Shown here piece by piece: positions 16,123 through 24,274 of a stretch of DNA of 64,000 bases. The notes below the pieces were generated by a model. It was given only the letters and a program-made list of their open reading frames with translations. It was not told where the DNA came from and did not search any database. Where the stretch lies: positions 198,744-262,743 of the forward strand of contig NZ_JAJQQS010000007.1 of NCBI RefSeq assembly GCF_021228125.1, written 5' to 3'. The number at the start of each line of letters is the position of its first letter. Positions within the stretch are counted from its first letter, which is position 1. Origin of the DNA: Streptomyces albireticuli (GTDB lineage: Bacteria > Actinomycetota > Actinomycetes > Streptomycetales > Streptomycetaceae). Both the position numbers and the translations under genes were made by a program.

Positions 16123-18177
16123 TCACGACGAACCCGCCGATCCGAGGGTCAGCCGCACGGCTTCCTCCCGGCCGTCGCGCTCCACGGTGAGGGTGAGCCG
16201 GTCCCCCGGACGGTGGCTGCGGATCTTGACGATCAGCTCCTGGCCGCTGCGCACGGGGACCCCGTCGACCTTCTTGATCACATCGCCGGAGCGGATGCCC
16301 GCGGCGTCGCCGGGGCCGCCCGGGGTGACGGCCGGGCCCTTGGCGCCCTTGGTGTTCACCCGGGCGCCGTCGCCGGTGTACTCCATGTCGAGGGTCACGC
16401 CGATCACCGGGTGGGTGGCCTTGCCGGTGTTGATGAGCTCCTCGGCGACGCGCTTGGCCTGGTTGATCGGTATGGCGAAGCCGAGCCCGATGCTGCCGCC
16501 CTGGCCGCCACCGAGGTCGGAGCCGTCGCCCGCGGAGCGGATGGCGCTGTTGATGCCGATGACGCGGGCCTCGGAGTCCATCAGCGGCCCGCCGGAGTTG
16601 CCCGGGTTTATCGGGGCGTCCGTCTGAAGGGCGTCGACATAGCTGACGTCGCTGCCGTCCTGCTTATGGCCGCCCGCGGTGATGGGGCGCTCCTTGGCAC
16701 TGATGATGCCGGTGGTGACGGTGCCCGCGAGGTCGAAGGGGGCTCCGATGGCGATCACGGAGTCACCGACACGGACGGAGTCGGAGTTGCCGAGGGCCAG
16801 CGGGGTCAGGCCGGAGACCCCGGACACCTTGATCACGGCGAGGTCGTAGCTGCTGTCGCGACCGACGACGGTGGCCTTGGCGGTCTGGCCGCCGTTGAAG
16901 GTCACCGATATCTCGCCGCCGGACCCCGCGGGCTCCACGACGTGGTTGTTGGTGAGGATCCGGCCCTCCTTGTCCAGGACGAAGCCGGTGCCGGTGCCCT
17001 GGTCGTCGCCGCCGCGCACATGGATGGTGACGACGCCCGGCAGCGCGCGGGCGGCGATCCCGGCGATGCTGCCGGGGGCGCGTGCGGTCCGGTCGGCCGC
17101 CGCCTGCGGCAGCTCCACCCGGTGCGAGGTGAGGCGGCCGTCACGCTCCAGATACGCCCCGATGCCGCCACCGATCCCGCCCGCGACCAGCGCGACGACC
17201 ACGGCCCCGGCGACGAGCCGGCCCCGCCCGCCACGGGCGGGCGCGCCGGCCCCTCCGGCCGGGGCCTGCTGCCCGGCGGCCCAGGGGTCGTACTGCCACG
17301 GCTCGCGCACCGGGAAAGGGGTCCCGGCGGGCGGGGTCGTGCCGGAGGGCAGCCCGGTGGCACCGGGCGGGGTCGCACCGGGCGCGGGGTGCGGCGTCCC
17401 GTAGGGCGGGGTCATGGCGGACGGAGGTACGCCCGTGCCGCCGGGCGGGGTGGCGCCGGGAGCCGGGAAGGGCATGCCCTGCGCCGGGTGCGGCGATCCG
17501 TACGGCGGTGCCATGCCCGACGCCGGCACACCCGTACCACCGGGCGGAGTCGCACCCGGGACCGGAGCCGGCATCCCCTGCGCCGGACGCGCCGATCCGT
17601 ACGGCGGTGCCATGCCCGACGCCGGCACACCCGTACCACCGGACGGAGTCGCACCCGGGACCGGAGACGGCATCCCCTGCGCCGGACGCGCCGATCCGTA
17701 CGGCGGTGTCGCGCCCGGCACGGGGGAAGGCGTTTCCTGGGCCGAGGGCACGCCCGGGGCCGGGTGCGGCATCCCGTACGGCGGTGTCATCCCCGACGCG
17801 GGCACGCCCGTACCACCCGGCGGGGTGGCGTACGCGGGGGACGCGCTCGCGTCCGGCGAGGCCGGTCCGTACGGGGCGGGCGTGTCGGGTGGGGGGTACT
17901 GGGCGCCCGCGGCGGGCGTGCCGTGGGCCGGGGTCACCGGGCGCTGGACCGGTGGGGCCGGGGCCCAGGGGCCCGGGCGGCCGTACGGGGGTGTGCCGTA
18001 GGGATCGGGGGCGTGCAGCGGCACCGTGGCGGATCCGGGGGCGTGCGGCCGGCCCCTGTCGTCGGGGGCGGGGCCGCCCGTCGTCGCGTCCGCGGTCTCC
18101 GCCGCTTCCCGCGAAGGGGCGGACCGGCTCCACCAGTGCGGCCTGGGCCCTTGGGCCCCCGCCTTCCCCTCGTCCAT
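16123..18177 (-). CDS. HtrA/DegP-like serine protease with PDZ domain
   Basis: A 684-residue membrane-anchored protease. Residues 1 to about 310 are a cytosolic Pro/Gly/Ala-rich stretch with 33-residue tandem repeats. A single membrane helix follows (RLVAGAVVVALVAGG, about 318-342), then an extracytoplasmic trypsin-like domain and a C-terminal PDZ domain (GPAVTPGGPGDAAGIRSGD). The catalytic triad is His412 (TNNHVV), Asp445 (SYDLAVIKV) and Ser528 (GNSGGPL). HtrA proteins degrade or refold damaged exported proteins. Start ATG 18177 has GGGGAG close upstream; an upstream ATG at 18213 lacks a site. It lies 90 bases after the anti-sigma gene, as in the mycobacterial sigE operon. Confidence 0.9.
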   Translation of the reverse strand: MDEGKAGAQGPRPHWWSRSAPSREAAETADATTGGPAPDDRGRPHAPGSATVPLHAPDPYGTPPYGRPGPWAPAPPVQRPVTPAHGTPAAGAQYPPPDTPAPYGPASPDASASPAYATPPGGTGVPASGMTPPYGMPHPAPGVPSAQETPSPVPGATPPYGSARPAQGMPSPVPGATPSGGTGVPASGMAPPYGSARPAQGMPAPVPGATPPGGTGVPASGMAPPYGSPHPAQGMPFPAPGATPPGGTGVPPSAMTPPYGTPHPAPGATPPGATGLPSGTTPPAGTPFPVREPWQYDPWAAGQQAPAGGAGAPARGGRGRLVAGAVVVALVAGGIGGGIGAYLERDGRLTSHRVELPQAAADRTARAPGSIAGIAARALPGVVTIHVRGGDDQGTGTGFVLDKEGRILTNNHVVEPAGSGGEISVTFNGGQTAKATVVGRDSSYDLAVIKVSGVSGLTPLALGNSDSVRVGDSVIAIGAPFDLAGTVTTGIISAKERPITAGGHKQDGSDVSYVDALQTDAPINPGNSGGPLMDSEARVIGINSAIRSAGDGSDLGGGQGGSIGLGFAIPINQAKRVAEELINTGKATHPVIGVTLDMEYTGDGARVNTKGAKGPAVTPGGPGDAAGIRSGDVIKKVDGVPVRSGQELIVKIRSHRPGDRLTLTVERDGREEAVRLTLGSAGSS
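17413..17709. repeat. 99-base tandem repeat inside the htrA-like gene
   Basis: Three units of 99 bases start at 17413, 17512 and 17611, each encoding 33 residues with PPYGSARPAQGM and GGTGVPASGMA blocks. The last two units are almost identical, so copy number probably varies between strains. Confidence 0.85.
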
Positions 18178-18267
18178 CTTCTCCCCACCGTTCGCCCGGA
18201 GGGCGCGCGGCATCGCCCGAGGGATCCGCGGCCCACCTGGAATTCAACCAGGTCCCCGCGGGCGGTG

Positions 18268-19050
18268 TCAGCGCGCGCTGCCCGCCGTGGGCCCACCGGG
18301 ACCGGGGAGGGCGGCACGGGCCGCCGGCGGCAGCGGTGCGGCGGTGGAAGGGCGCAACAGCGAGGCGCCGGGGGGCGACGGCGCGGCCGGCGCGGGCCGG
18401 ACCGCGGCGGTGAAGCCCAGTGGGAGGAGCCGGCCGTCGTCACGGACGCCGCCGGTGGTGCGGGCGAGCGGGGTGGCGGTGGCACGGGGGTCCTCGGCGC
18501 GCGCGCCGGGGGCCTCGGCGACTGAGGCCAGCGGCTGCGCGCCGCCGAGCGCGAACGCGGCGAGCGAGACCGCGCCGGCCGCCGCGAAGGCGAAGCGACG
18601 GCTGCGGGAGCCGCGCGGGGCGTCGGGGACGGCGTGGACGCGGAAGCCCCGGTCGCGGGGACGGTCACGGTGCGGCGCGACGGCGGCCGGGATCAAGGAG
18701 AAGGACTCGCCGAAGGCGCTTCCTCCCGGCCTTCCGGGACCCCTTGAGGCGTCCCACCGCCCGTCCGCGTCCACCGCGCCGGGACGGCCTTCAAGATCGC
18801 CGTCCAGGCCCGCGGCGGGCAGGCTCTGGAGCCGGGCGAGGAACCCCTCGGAGAGCGGTGGGGGCGCCGCCTCGGCGAACACGCTTTTGAGCCGGCGCTG
18901 GGCGTCGGCTTCCGCTTTGCACTTACAACAGGTCGCCAGGTGCGCCAGCACCCGCTCCCGAGAGTCGTGTCCCAACTCCCCGTCGACCAGGGCCGCGAGG
19001 CGGTCGCCGAGATGCAGCTCGGCGGGGGACTGACCGCCTGAACCGGTCAC
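18268..19050 (-). CDS. Anti-sigma factor (RseA-like, zinc-binding)
   Basis: A 260-residue protein starting at GTG 19050, whose first three bases overlap the sigE stop as GTGA. Residues 13-50 contain the zinc-associated anti-sigma motif: HLGDRLAALVDGELG, then HLATCCKC with the H-x3-C-x2-C spacing, which binds and inactivates an ECF sigma factor. The downstream part is a long low-complexity Ala/Pro/Gly/Arg region; a short hydrophobic stretch (FAFAAAGAVSLAAFALGG) is the only candidate membrane segment. Its position directly after sigE and before htrA matches mycobacterial RseA. Confidence 0.85.
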   Translation of the reverse strand: MTGSGGQSPAELHLGDRLAALVDGELGHDSRERVLAHLATCCKCKAEADAQRRLKSVFAEAAPPPLSEGFLARLQSLPAAGLDGDLEGRPGAVDADGRWDASRGPGRPGGSAFGESFSLIPAAVAPHRDRPRDRGFRVHAVPDAPRGSRSRRFAFAAAGAVSLAAFALGGAQPLASVAEAPGARAEDPRATATPLARTTGGVRDDGRLLPLGFTAAVRPAPAAPSPPGASLLRPSTAAPLPPAARAALPGPGGPTAGSAR

Positions 19051-19823
19051 GCGATCCCTACCTCCCCACCCAGCGGAACACCGGAACCCACCCCGGCGAC
19101 GGCCCGCTGCTCGGCCCGGGCGGCGGGCGAGCGGTGCTGGAGCGCCTTGCGCAGGTGGGAGCGGCCCCGGTGGATCCGGCTGCGGACGGTGCCCAGCTTC
19201 ACGCCGAGCGTCGCGGCGATCTCCTCGTAGGAGAGGCCCTCGATGTCGCACAGGACCACGGCGGCGCGGAACTCCGGGGCGAGCGTGTCCAGCGCCTGCT
19301 GGACGTCCGCGTCGAAGTGGGTGTCGTTGAAGTGCTGCTGGGGGGAGGGCTCACGGCTGGGGAGCCGCTCGGCGGCGTCCTCGCCCAGGGCGTCGAAGCG
19401 GATGCGCTGGCGGCGCCGGACCATGTCGAGGAAGAGGTTGGTGGTGATGCGGTGCAGCCACCCCTCGAAGGTGCCCGGGGTGTACGTGGACAGCGAGCGG
19501 AAGACGCGCACGAACACCTCCTGGGTGAGGTCCTCGGCGTCGTGCTGGTTGCCGGTGAGGCGGTAGGCCAGTCGGTAGACCCGTGCACTGTGCGTGCTGA
19601 CGATCTCCTCCCAGGTGGGAGGGGTCCACGCCTGCGAATCCGCATGGGTGGCGAAAGTCGCGGTCTGTGCGGAGTCGGCGATGCGAGAACGGTCAGCGGT
19701 CTTGGTCACGGATTTCGGCTCGCCGGGGGACCCGCGAAAGCGCCTGTGCACTCTCCGACGGTCTCCGGCCGCAGCCGCACCTCCCCTGTCGGCTCTGGTG
19801 GTGTCCAGTAGAGCCCCTACCAT
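19047..19823 (-). CDS. sigE: ECF RNA polymerase sigma factor, SigE-like (mycobacterial SigE orthologue)
   Basis: A 258-residue ECF sigma factor. Region 2 reads EEIVSTHSARVYRLAYRLTG, then DAEDLTQEVFVRVFRSL, and region 4 reads VLCDIEGLSYEEIAATLGV with the helix-turn-helix GTVRSRIHRGRSHLRKAL. ECF factors of this group direct envelope-stress genes and are held inactive by the adjacent anti-sigma factor. Start candidates are ATG 19823 (MVGALLDTT, chosen), 19829 and 19868; the first has GGGCGGG about six bases upstream. The last four bases overlap the anti-sigma start. Note that this is not the gene called sigE in S. coelicolor but the counterpart of Rv1221. Confidence 0.9.
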   Translation of the reverse strand: MVGALLDTTRADRGGAAAAGDRRRVHRRFRGSPGEPKSVTKTADRSRIADSAQTATFATHADSQAWTPPTWEEIVSTHSARVYRLAYRLTGNQHDAEDLTQEVFVRVFRSLSTYTPGTFEGWLHRITTNLFLDMVRRRQRIRFDALGEDAAERLPSREPSPQQHFNDTHFDADVQQALDTLAPEFRAAVVLCDIEGLSYEEIAATLGVKLGTVRSRIHRGRSHLRKALQHRSPAARAEQRAVAGVGSGVPLGGEVGIA

Positions 19824-20010
19824 ATCCATCCCGCCCGTTAGCTCCGGATAAGGAATTTTGACCTGCATTTGGTCTTGGCCACCCTTCGGTGACCACCCCG
19901 CCTCGCCCGGCGTCCCCTCCGATCCCCCGCCGCACCGCGCGGCCACCCCGCCGTCGCTCCGCGCCGGCCCTCGTTACCCCTTCAACGCGCGGTCCCATCT
20001 GCGGGTTCCC

Positions 20011-20697
20011 GTGATCAGCGGATACAGTCACGGTTGCGGACCACGGGGACAGGAGAGGGCCATTACCGGCAACCGGCAGACGAGCTGGGCGTTCGCCGAC
20101 GCGTTCGTCGCCGAGGACGAGGCGCTGCGGTGGGCCCGGGACCGGGCCCACGAGGCGGGGCTGCGCTCGGTGGCGTCCGGCACCGGCGCTGCGCTGCGCC
20201 TGCTCGCCGCGGCGGTGGGCGCCAAGGCGGTGGCCGAGATCGGCACCGGCACCGGCGTCTCCGGCATCCACCTCCTGCACGGCATGCGCCCCGACGGCGT
20301 GCTGACCACGGTGGACAGCGACCCGGAGTGCCAGCAGTTCGCCCGGCAGGCGTTCCGCGCCGCGGGCTTCGCCGGCAACCGGGCGCGCTTCATCCCCGGC
20401 CGCGCCCTGGAGGTGCTGCCGCGCCTCGCCGACGGCGGGTACGACCTGGTGTTCTGCGACGGCGACCGGCTGGAGTGCCTGGACTACCTAGCCGAATCGT
20501 TGCGCCTGCTGCGGCCGGGTGGACTCGTCTGCTTCGAGGGCGTCTTCGCGGACGGCCGGACGGTGGACTCCGCCGTGCAGCCCGCCGAGGTGCAGCGGGT
20601 GCGCGAGCTGCTGCGCGCGGTCCGGGAGTCCACGGTGCTGGTGCCCTCGCTGCTGCCGGTCGGTGACGGGCTGCTGTGCGCGGCCCGGCGCGGCTGA
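20011..20697 (+). CDS. SAM-dependent O-methyltransferase
   Basis: A class I methyltransferase with the SAM motif VAEIGTGTGVSGIHLL (about residues 70-85), post-I VDSDPECQQFARQAFRAAGF, and YDLVFCDGD before LRLLRPGGLV. It belongs to the O-methyltransferase-3/caffeoyl-CoA type; Rv1220c is the mycobacterial neighbour of sigE. The start is uncertain. The conserved domain begins ITGNRQTSWAF at base 20062, where the codon is ATT with GGAGAGG ideally placed, and the nearest standard in-frame start is GTG 20011, used here (228 residues). It is divergent from sigE. Confidence 0.82.
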   Translation: MISGYSHGCGPRGQERAITGNRQTSWAFADAFVAEDEALRWARDRAHEAGLRSVASGTGAALRLLAAAVGAKAVAEIGTGTGVSGIHLLHGMRPDGVLTTVDSDPECQQFARQAFRAAGFAGNRARFIPGRALEVLPRLADGGYDLVFCDGDRLECLDYLAESLRLLRPGGLVCFEGVFADGRTVDSAVQPAEVQRVRELLRAVRESTVLVPSLLPVGDGLLCAARRG

Positions 20698-20812
20698 CCC
20701 GCCGCCTCGGGACCGCCCGGGCACGGCGCCCGCTCCGGGCCCGGACACGACTCTGCCCCGGAGCCGGCGGCGGCCGGCTGCCGGGGCAGCGAAAGAATTG
20801 CGGGCCGGTGCG

Positions 20813-20980
20813 TCAGCCGACAACCTTCTTCAGGGCGTCTCCGAGGGCCTCGGCCTCATCGGGTGTCAGCTCGACGACGAGACGACCGCCGCCTTCGAGC
20901 GGAACCCGCATGACGATGCCCCGCCCCTCCTTGGTCACCTCGAGCGGGCCATCGCCCGTCCGCGGCTTCATGGCCGCCAT
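20813..20980 (-). CDS. DUF3117 protein (55 residues)
   Basis: A very small, highly conserved actinobacterial protein: MAAMKPRTGDGPLEVTKEG start, then GRGIVMRVPLEGGGRLVVEL and PDEAEALGDALKKVVG. It is predicted to be a compact beta-rich domain with a C-terminal helix; no function is known. I chose ATG 20980, with AGGAAGGGG upstream, because the frame extending to 21085 has unrelated residues. M. tuberculosis Rv1211 is the counterpart beside tagA, as here. Confidence 0.9.
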   Translation of the reverse strand: MAAMKPRTGDGPLEVTKEGRGIVMRVPLEGGGRLVVELTPDEAEALGDALKKVVG

Positions 20981-21375
20981 GCTCGTTCCCCTTCCTGAAA
21001 CCAGCTCATCGTCAGCCGACGGTTCCCTGGCAGGGCTCCGCGTCACCGGCATCGAACACATTGCTTCCAGGCCATTATCCCGCATCGCATGACCCGATGA
21101 CCAACATCGGTCCGCATCCCTTCGGCAAGGCGATCACACAAAACCACCCAATTCGGCGATCGGGCTGCGATACTGCGCCACCCCCGCACATGCACGGGGG
21201 TGGAATTCTTTGACGCAGGTCACATATCGGCGACGGATGATCTCCGGCATGCTGAGCCACGGCAGCCGCCGGTCCACCACCGGCGCACCACCAGGCCCCG
21301 ACGGGCGCGCGGTCGCAGGCGACGGCACGCGACGGGCGGGGCCGGTGACGGTACCGAGAGGGAGGGAACAGCACC
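20981..21375. other. 395-base divergent intergenic region
   Basis: Lies between the DUF3117 start and the enoyl-CoA hydratase start, so it should contain both promoters. The only strong structure is a hairpin at 21178-21203. No gene seen. Confidence 0.5.
21178..21211 (+). terminator. Hairpin followed by T-rich bases, possible attenuator
   Basis: A 9-bp stem (21178-21186 with 21195-21203), 8-base loop, followed by AATTCTTT. It stands 165 bases before the enoyl-CoA hydratase start and reads as a plus-strand terminator, although no plus-strand gene precedes it. Confidence 0.45.
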
Positions 21376-22158
21376 ATGGCCGACGCCGTGCTGTACGACA
21401 TCACCGACGGGCTCGCGACGATCACGCTCAACCGCCCCGACGCGATGAACGCGCTGAACATCGAGGCGAAGGTCGCCCTCCGCGACGCCCTCCGGGAGGC
21501 GGGCGCCGACCCGGCCGTCCGCGCCGTCCTGCTGACCGCCACCGGTCGCGCCTTCTGTGTCGGGCAGGACCTCAAGGAGCACGTGGGGCTGCTGGCCGCG
21601 GGCGATGTGATGAGCACCGTGGAGGAGCACTACAACCCGATCGTCACGGCGATCACCGAGATGCCGAAGCCGGTCGTGGCCGGGGTCAACGGCGTCGCGG
21701 CGGGCGCCGGAGCGGGCTTCGCCTTCGCGGCGGACTACCGGGTGGTCGCCGAGGACGCGGCCTTCAACACCTCGTTCGCCGGGGTCGCGCTCACCGCCGA
21801 CTCGGGCGTCTCCTGGACCCTCCCCCGGCTCATCGGCCGCGGCCGCGCCTCGGACCTGCTGCTGTTCCCGCGCAATGTGAGCGCACGGGAGGCGTTCGAG
21901 CTGGGCATCGCCAACAAGCTCGTCCCGACGGCGGAGCTGGCCGCCGAGGCCGCCGCCGTGGCCCGCCGGCTCGCCGAGGGCCCCACGGCCGCGTACGCGG
22001 CGATCAAGGAGTCGCTGTCCTACGCGGCGGACCACTCCCTCCCCGGCGCCCTGGCCAAGGAGAACGAACTCCAGGCGCGGGCCGGCGCCTCGGCGGACCA
22101 CCGCATCGCGGTGGACGCCTTCCTGAAGAAGGAGCGGCCGCGGTACGTGGGCCGCTGA
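21376..22158 (+). CDS. Enoyl-CoA hydratase/isomerase family protein
   Basis: A 260-residue crotonase-fold enzyme. The oxyanion-hole segments are ATGRAFCVGQDLKEH (residues about 55-69) and VNGVAAGAGAGFAFAADYR (about 103-121). The sequence resembles the PaaG-type 2-(1,2-epoxy-1,2-dihydrophenyl)acetyl-CoA isomerases more than classical hydratases, since the usual second glutamate position is occupied by a non-acidic residue (VALTADSGVSWTLPRLIG). Substrate is an acyl-CoA, identity unknown. ATG 21376 is preceded by GAGAGGGAGGG. It converges on tag across a GC hairpin. Confidence 0.88.
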   Translation: MADAVLYDITDGLATITLNRPDAMNALNIEAKVALRDALREAGADPAVRAVLLTATGRAFCVGQDLKEHVGLLAAGDVMSTVEEHYNPIVTAITEMPKPVVAGVNGVAAGAGAGFAFAADYRVVAEDAAFNTSFAGVALTADSGVSWTLPRLIGRGRASDLLLFPRNVSAREAFELGIANKLVPTAELAAEAAAVARRLAEGPTAAYAAIKESLSYAADHSLPGALAKENELQARAGASADHRIAVDAFLKKERPRYVGR

Positions 22159-22168
22159 CCCCCGCGAG

Positions 22169-22194
22169 CGGGCGCGGCCGGGCGGCCGCGCCCG
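22169..22194. terminator. Bidirectional terminator between enoyl-CoA hydratase and tag
   Basis: Perfect 11-bp GC stem (22169-22179 with 22184-22194) and a 4-base loop, lying exactly between two convergent stops at 22158 and 22199. Confidence 0.7.
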
Positions 22195-22198
22195 GCGG

Positions 22199-22783
22199 CT
22201 ACCGCGCGTGGCAGTCCGCCAGGTGGTCGTTGACCAGGCCGCAGGCCTGCATCATCGCGTAGGCCGTGGTGGGCCCGACGAAGCGGAAGCCACGCTTCTT
22301 GAGGTCCTTGGCCAGGGCTATGGACTCGGGCGTCGTCGCCGGGACGTCCGCCGCCGTGCGCGGGGCGCGGCGGCCGGCCGGGTCCGGGGCGTAGGACCAG
22401 ATGAGGGCGTCCAGCTCGCCGGGGGCCCACTCCGCGGCCACCCGGGCGTTGCCGAGCGCGGCGGTGATCTTCGCGCGGTTGCGGATGATGCCCGGGTCGG
22501 CCAGCAGCCGCTCGGCGTCCGCCTCCGTGAAGGCCGCCACCTTGGCCACCGAGAAGCCTGCGAACGCGGCGCGGAACCCCTCCCGGCGGCGCAGGATCGT
22601 CAGCCACGACAGGCCCGACTGGAACGCCTCCAGGCACATCCGCTCGAACAGCGCGTCGTCGCCGTGCACCGGGCGGCCCCACTCGGTGTCGTGGTAGACG
22701 CGGTAGTCCTCCTTGGACTCCGCCTCCAGGCCCCAGGGGCAGCGCGCCAGTCCGTCCGGCCCCGGTACCGCTCCACCGCTCAC
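22199..22783 (-). CDS. tag: DNA-3-methyladenine glycosylase I
   Basis: A 194-residue TagA-type base-excision enzyme. Marks are CPWGLEAESKEDYRVYHDTEWG, the FERMCLEAFQSGLSWLTILRRR helix-hairpin region, NRAKI and the terminal RFVGPTTAYAMMQACGLVNDH. The N-terminal Cys and the C-terminal HLADCH fit the zinc-binding ligands of Tag. It removes 3-methyladenine from alkylated DNA. Start GTG 22783 overlaps the stop of the DivIVA-like gene as GTGA, giving translational coupling. Counterpart of Rv1210. Confidence 0.92.
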   Translation of the reverse strand: MSGGAVPGPDGLARCPWGLEAESKEDYRVYHDTEWGRPVHGDDALFERMCLEAFQSGLSWLTILRRREGFRAAFAGFSVAKVAAFTEADAERLLADPGIIRNRAKITAALGNARVAAEWAPGELDALIWSYAPDPAGRRAPRTAADVPATTPESIALAKDLKKRGFRFVGPTTAYAMMQACGLVNDHLADCHAR

Positions 22784-23232
22784 GCGTCCGCTCCCTTGTC
22801 CCGCTCGCCCGGCTCCTCGCCGGCCGGCCGCTCGCCCGCCGTCCACTCCCCGACCACCCGCTCGCCGGTCGCCCGCTCGCCCGCCACGCGCTCACCGGCC
22901 CTGCGCTCGAGCAGCTCCGGGCCGCTCACCGCCGCGGCCTGCGCCCCGGCGAGCGCCGCCTCCAGCTCGGCGATCCGGGCGTCGCGCTCGGCGAGCTCGG
23001 CACCGAGCCGGTCCAGGGCGTCGTCGGTCTCGGCCATGCGGTAGCCGCGCACGGCGACGGGCAGCCGCAGCGCGTCGACGTCGGCGCGGCCCATGGGCCG
23101 GTCGGCGGGCAGCGGCCAGACGATCCGGTCCGGCACGGCCTCGGTGAGCGGGGCCCCGCCCCCGCCGCCCGCGACGAAGAGCGTGACCGCGGCGACCACC
23201 ACGACCAGCGCGATGAGCAAGAACCAGAACAC
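22780..23232 (-). CDS. Membrane-anchored DivIVA-like protein
   Basis: A 150-residue protein. The GTG start at 23232 has GGGAG six bases before it and gives MFWFLLIALVVVVAAVTLFV, one N-terminal membrane helix. It is followed by a short DivIVA-type segment (LPVAVRGYRMAETDDALDRLGAEL) and a coiled coil (ERDARIAELEAALAG). The tail is a low-complexity run of GERxxGER repeats. DivIVA domains mark poles or septa and scaffold cell-wall growth. Here the protein is coupled to tag by a 4-base overlap; the meaning of that pairing is unknown. A frame extending to 24408 is an artefact. Confidence 0.8.
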   Translation of the reverse strand: MFWFLLIALVVVVAAVTLFVAGGGGGAPLTEAVPDRIVWPLPADRPMGRADVDALRLPVAVRGYRMAETDDALDRLGAELAERDARIAELEAALAGAQAAAVSGPELLERRAGERVAGERATGERVVGEWTAGERPAGEEPGERDKGADA

Positions 23233-23370
23233 GACCAACTCCCAGGTGCGTCCGCCGCCCGCTGCGCCGGACTTCCGTCGGTGAGCGGACTGCCAATCCG
23301 TCCTCCCCGATCGTGCCATGCCGCACCGACGGTTAAGGTCGCTGGCGGACCACGGAGAAGGAGTACGGAA

Positions 23371-24231
23371 ATGCTGCGGCTGGGACGACGCGAGTTCGAC
23401 GAGCACGAACCGGTGATCATGGCGATCGTCAACCGGACGCCGGACTCCTTCTACGACCAGGGGTCGACCTTCCAGGACGAGCCCGCGCTGGCCCGGGTGG
23501 AGCAGGCCGTGGCGGAGGGCGCCGCCATCATCGACATCGGCGGGGTGAAGGCCGGCCCCGGCGAGGAGGTGACCGCCGAGGAGGAGGCGCGGCGCACGGT
23601 CGGCTTCGTGGCGGAGGTCCGCCGCCGCCACCCGGACGTGGTGATCAGCGTCGACACCTGGCGGCACGACGTGGGCGAGGCCGTCTGCGAGGCGGGCGCC
23701 GACGTCCTCAACGACGCGTGGGGCGGCGTCGACCCCAAGCTGGCCGAGGTCGCGGCCCGTTACGACGTGGGCCTGGTGTGCACCCACGCGGGCGGCGTCG
23801 AGCCCCGCACCCGGCCGCACCGGACCGAGTACGACGATGTGATGGCGGACATCCTGCGGGTGACGCTCGGACTGGCCGAGCGGGCCGCCGCGCTCGGCGT
23901 CCGGCGCGACCGGATCATGATCGACCCGGGCCACGACTTCGGGAAGAACACCCGGCACTCGCTGGAGGCCACCCGGCGGCTCGGCGAGATGGCGGAGACG
24001 GGCTGGCCCGTCCTGGTCTCGCTGTCGAACAAGGACTTCGTCGGCGAGACGCTCGACAAGCCGGTGAAGGAGCGGGTGCTGGGCACCCTCGCGACGACGG
24101 CCGTCTCGGCGTGGCTGGGCGCGCGGGTCTACCGGGTGCACGAGGTCGCGGAGACGAAGCAGGTGCTCGACATGGTGGCGTCGATCGCCGGCCACCGGGC
24201 ACCCGCGGTGGGCCGCAGGGGGCTCGCTTAG
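23371..24231 (+). CDS. folP2: FolP2-type dihydropteroate synthase homologue
   Basis: A 286-residue TIM-barrel pterin-binding protein. It keeps NRTPDSFYD, a variant of the usual NVTPDSFSDGG, and DIGGVKAGPG where classical enzymes have the sulfonamide-sensitive GGESTRPG; SVDTWRHDV, LNDAWGGVDP and MIDPGHDFGKN are also present. In M. tuberculosis the equivalent gene (folP2, Rv1207) does not supply synthase activity, and the motif changes here point the same way. Start ATG 23371 follows AAGGAG. A palindromic terminator follows. The classical folP is expected elsewhere in the genome. Confidence 0.85.
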   Translation: MLRLGRREFDEHEPVIMAIVNRTPDSFYDQGSTFQDEPALARVEQAVAEGAAIIDIGGVKAGPGEEVTAEEEARRTVGFVAEVRRRHPDVVISVDTWRHDVGEAVCEAGADVLNDAWGGVDPKLAEVAARYDVGLVCTHAGGVEPRTRPHRTEYDDVMADILRVTLGLAERAAALGVRRDRIMIDPGHDFGKNTRHSLEATRRLGEMAETGWPVLVSLSNKDFVGETLDKPVKERVLGTLATTAVSAWLGARVYRVHEVAETKQVLDMVASIAGHRAPAVGRRGLA

Positions 24232-24234
24232 GCG

Positions 24235-24274
24235 GCCGGAGGCCCGGCCCGGGGCCCCGGGCCGGGCCTCCGGC
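24235..24274 (+). terminator. Perfect 40-base palindromic hairpin after folP2
   Basis: Bases 24236-24252 are exactly complementary to 24257-24273 and the stem extends one pair further. It begins three bases after the stop codon. Confidence 0.8.

Noticed and set aside
17413..17709. CRISPR or mobile-element repeat
   Set aside because: The 99-base units keep the htrA reading frame and encode 33-residue protein repeats.
15400..18525. 1041-codon plus-strand frame
   Set aside because: It lies antisense to tatB and htrA, and its Gly/Arg repeats are mirror images of the htrA repeats.
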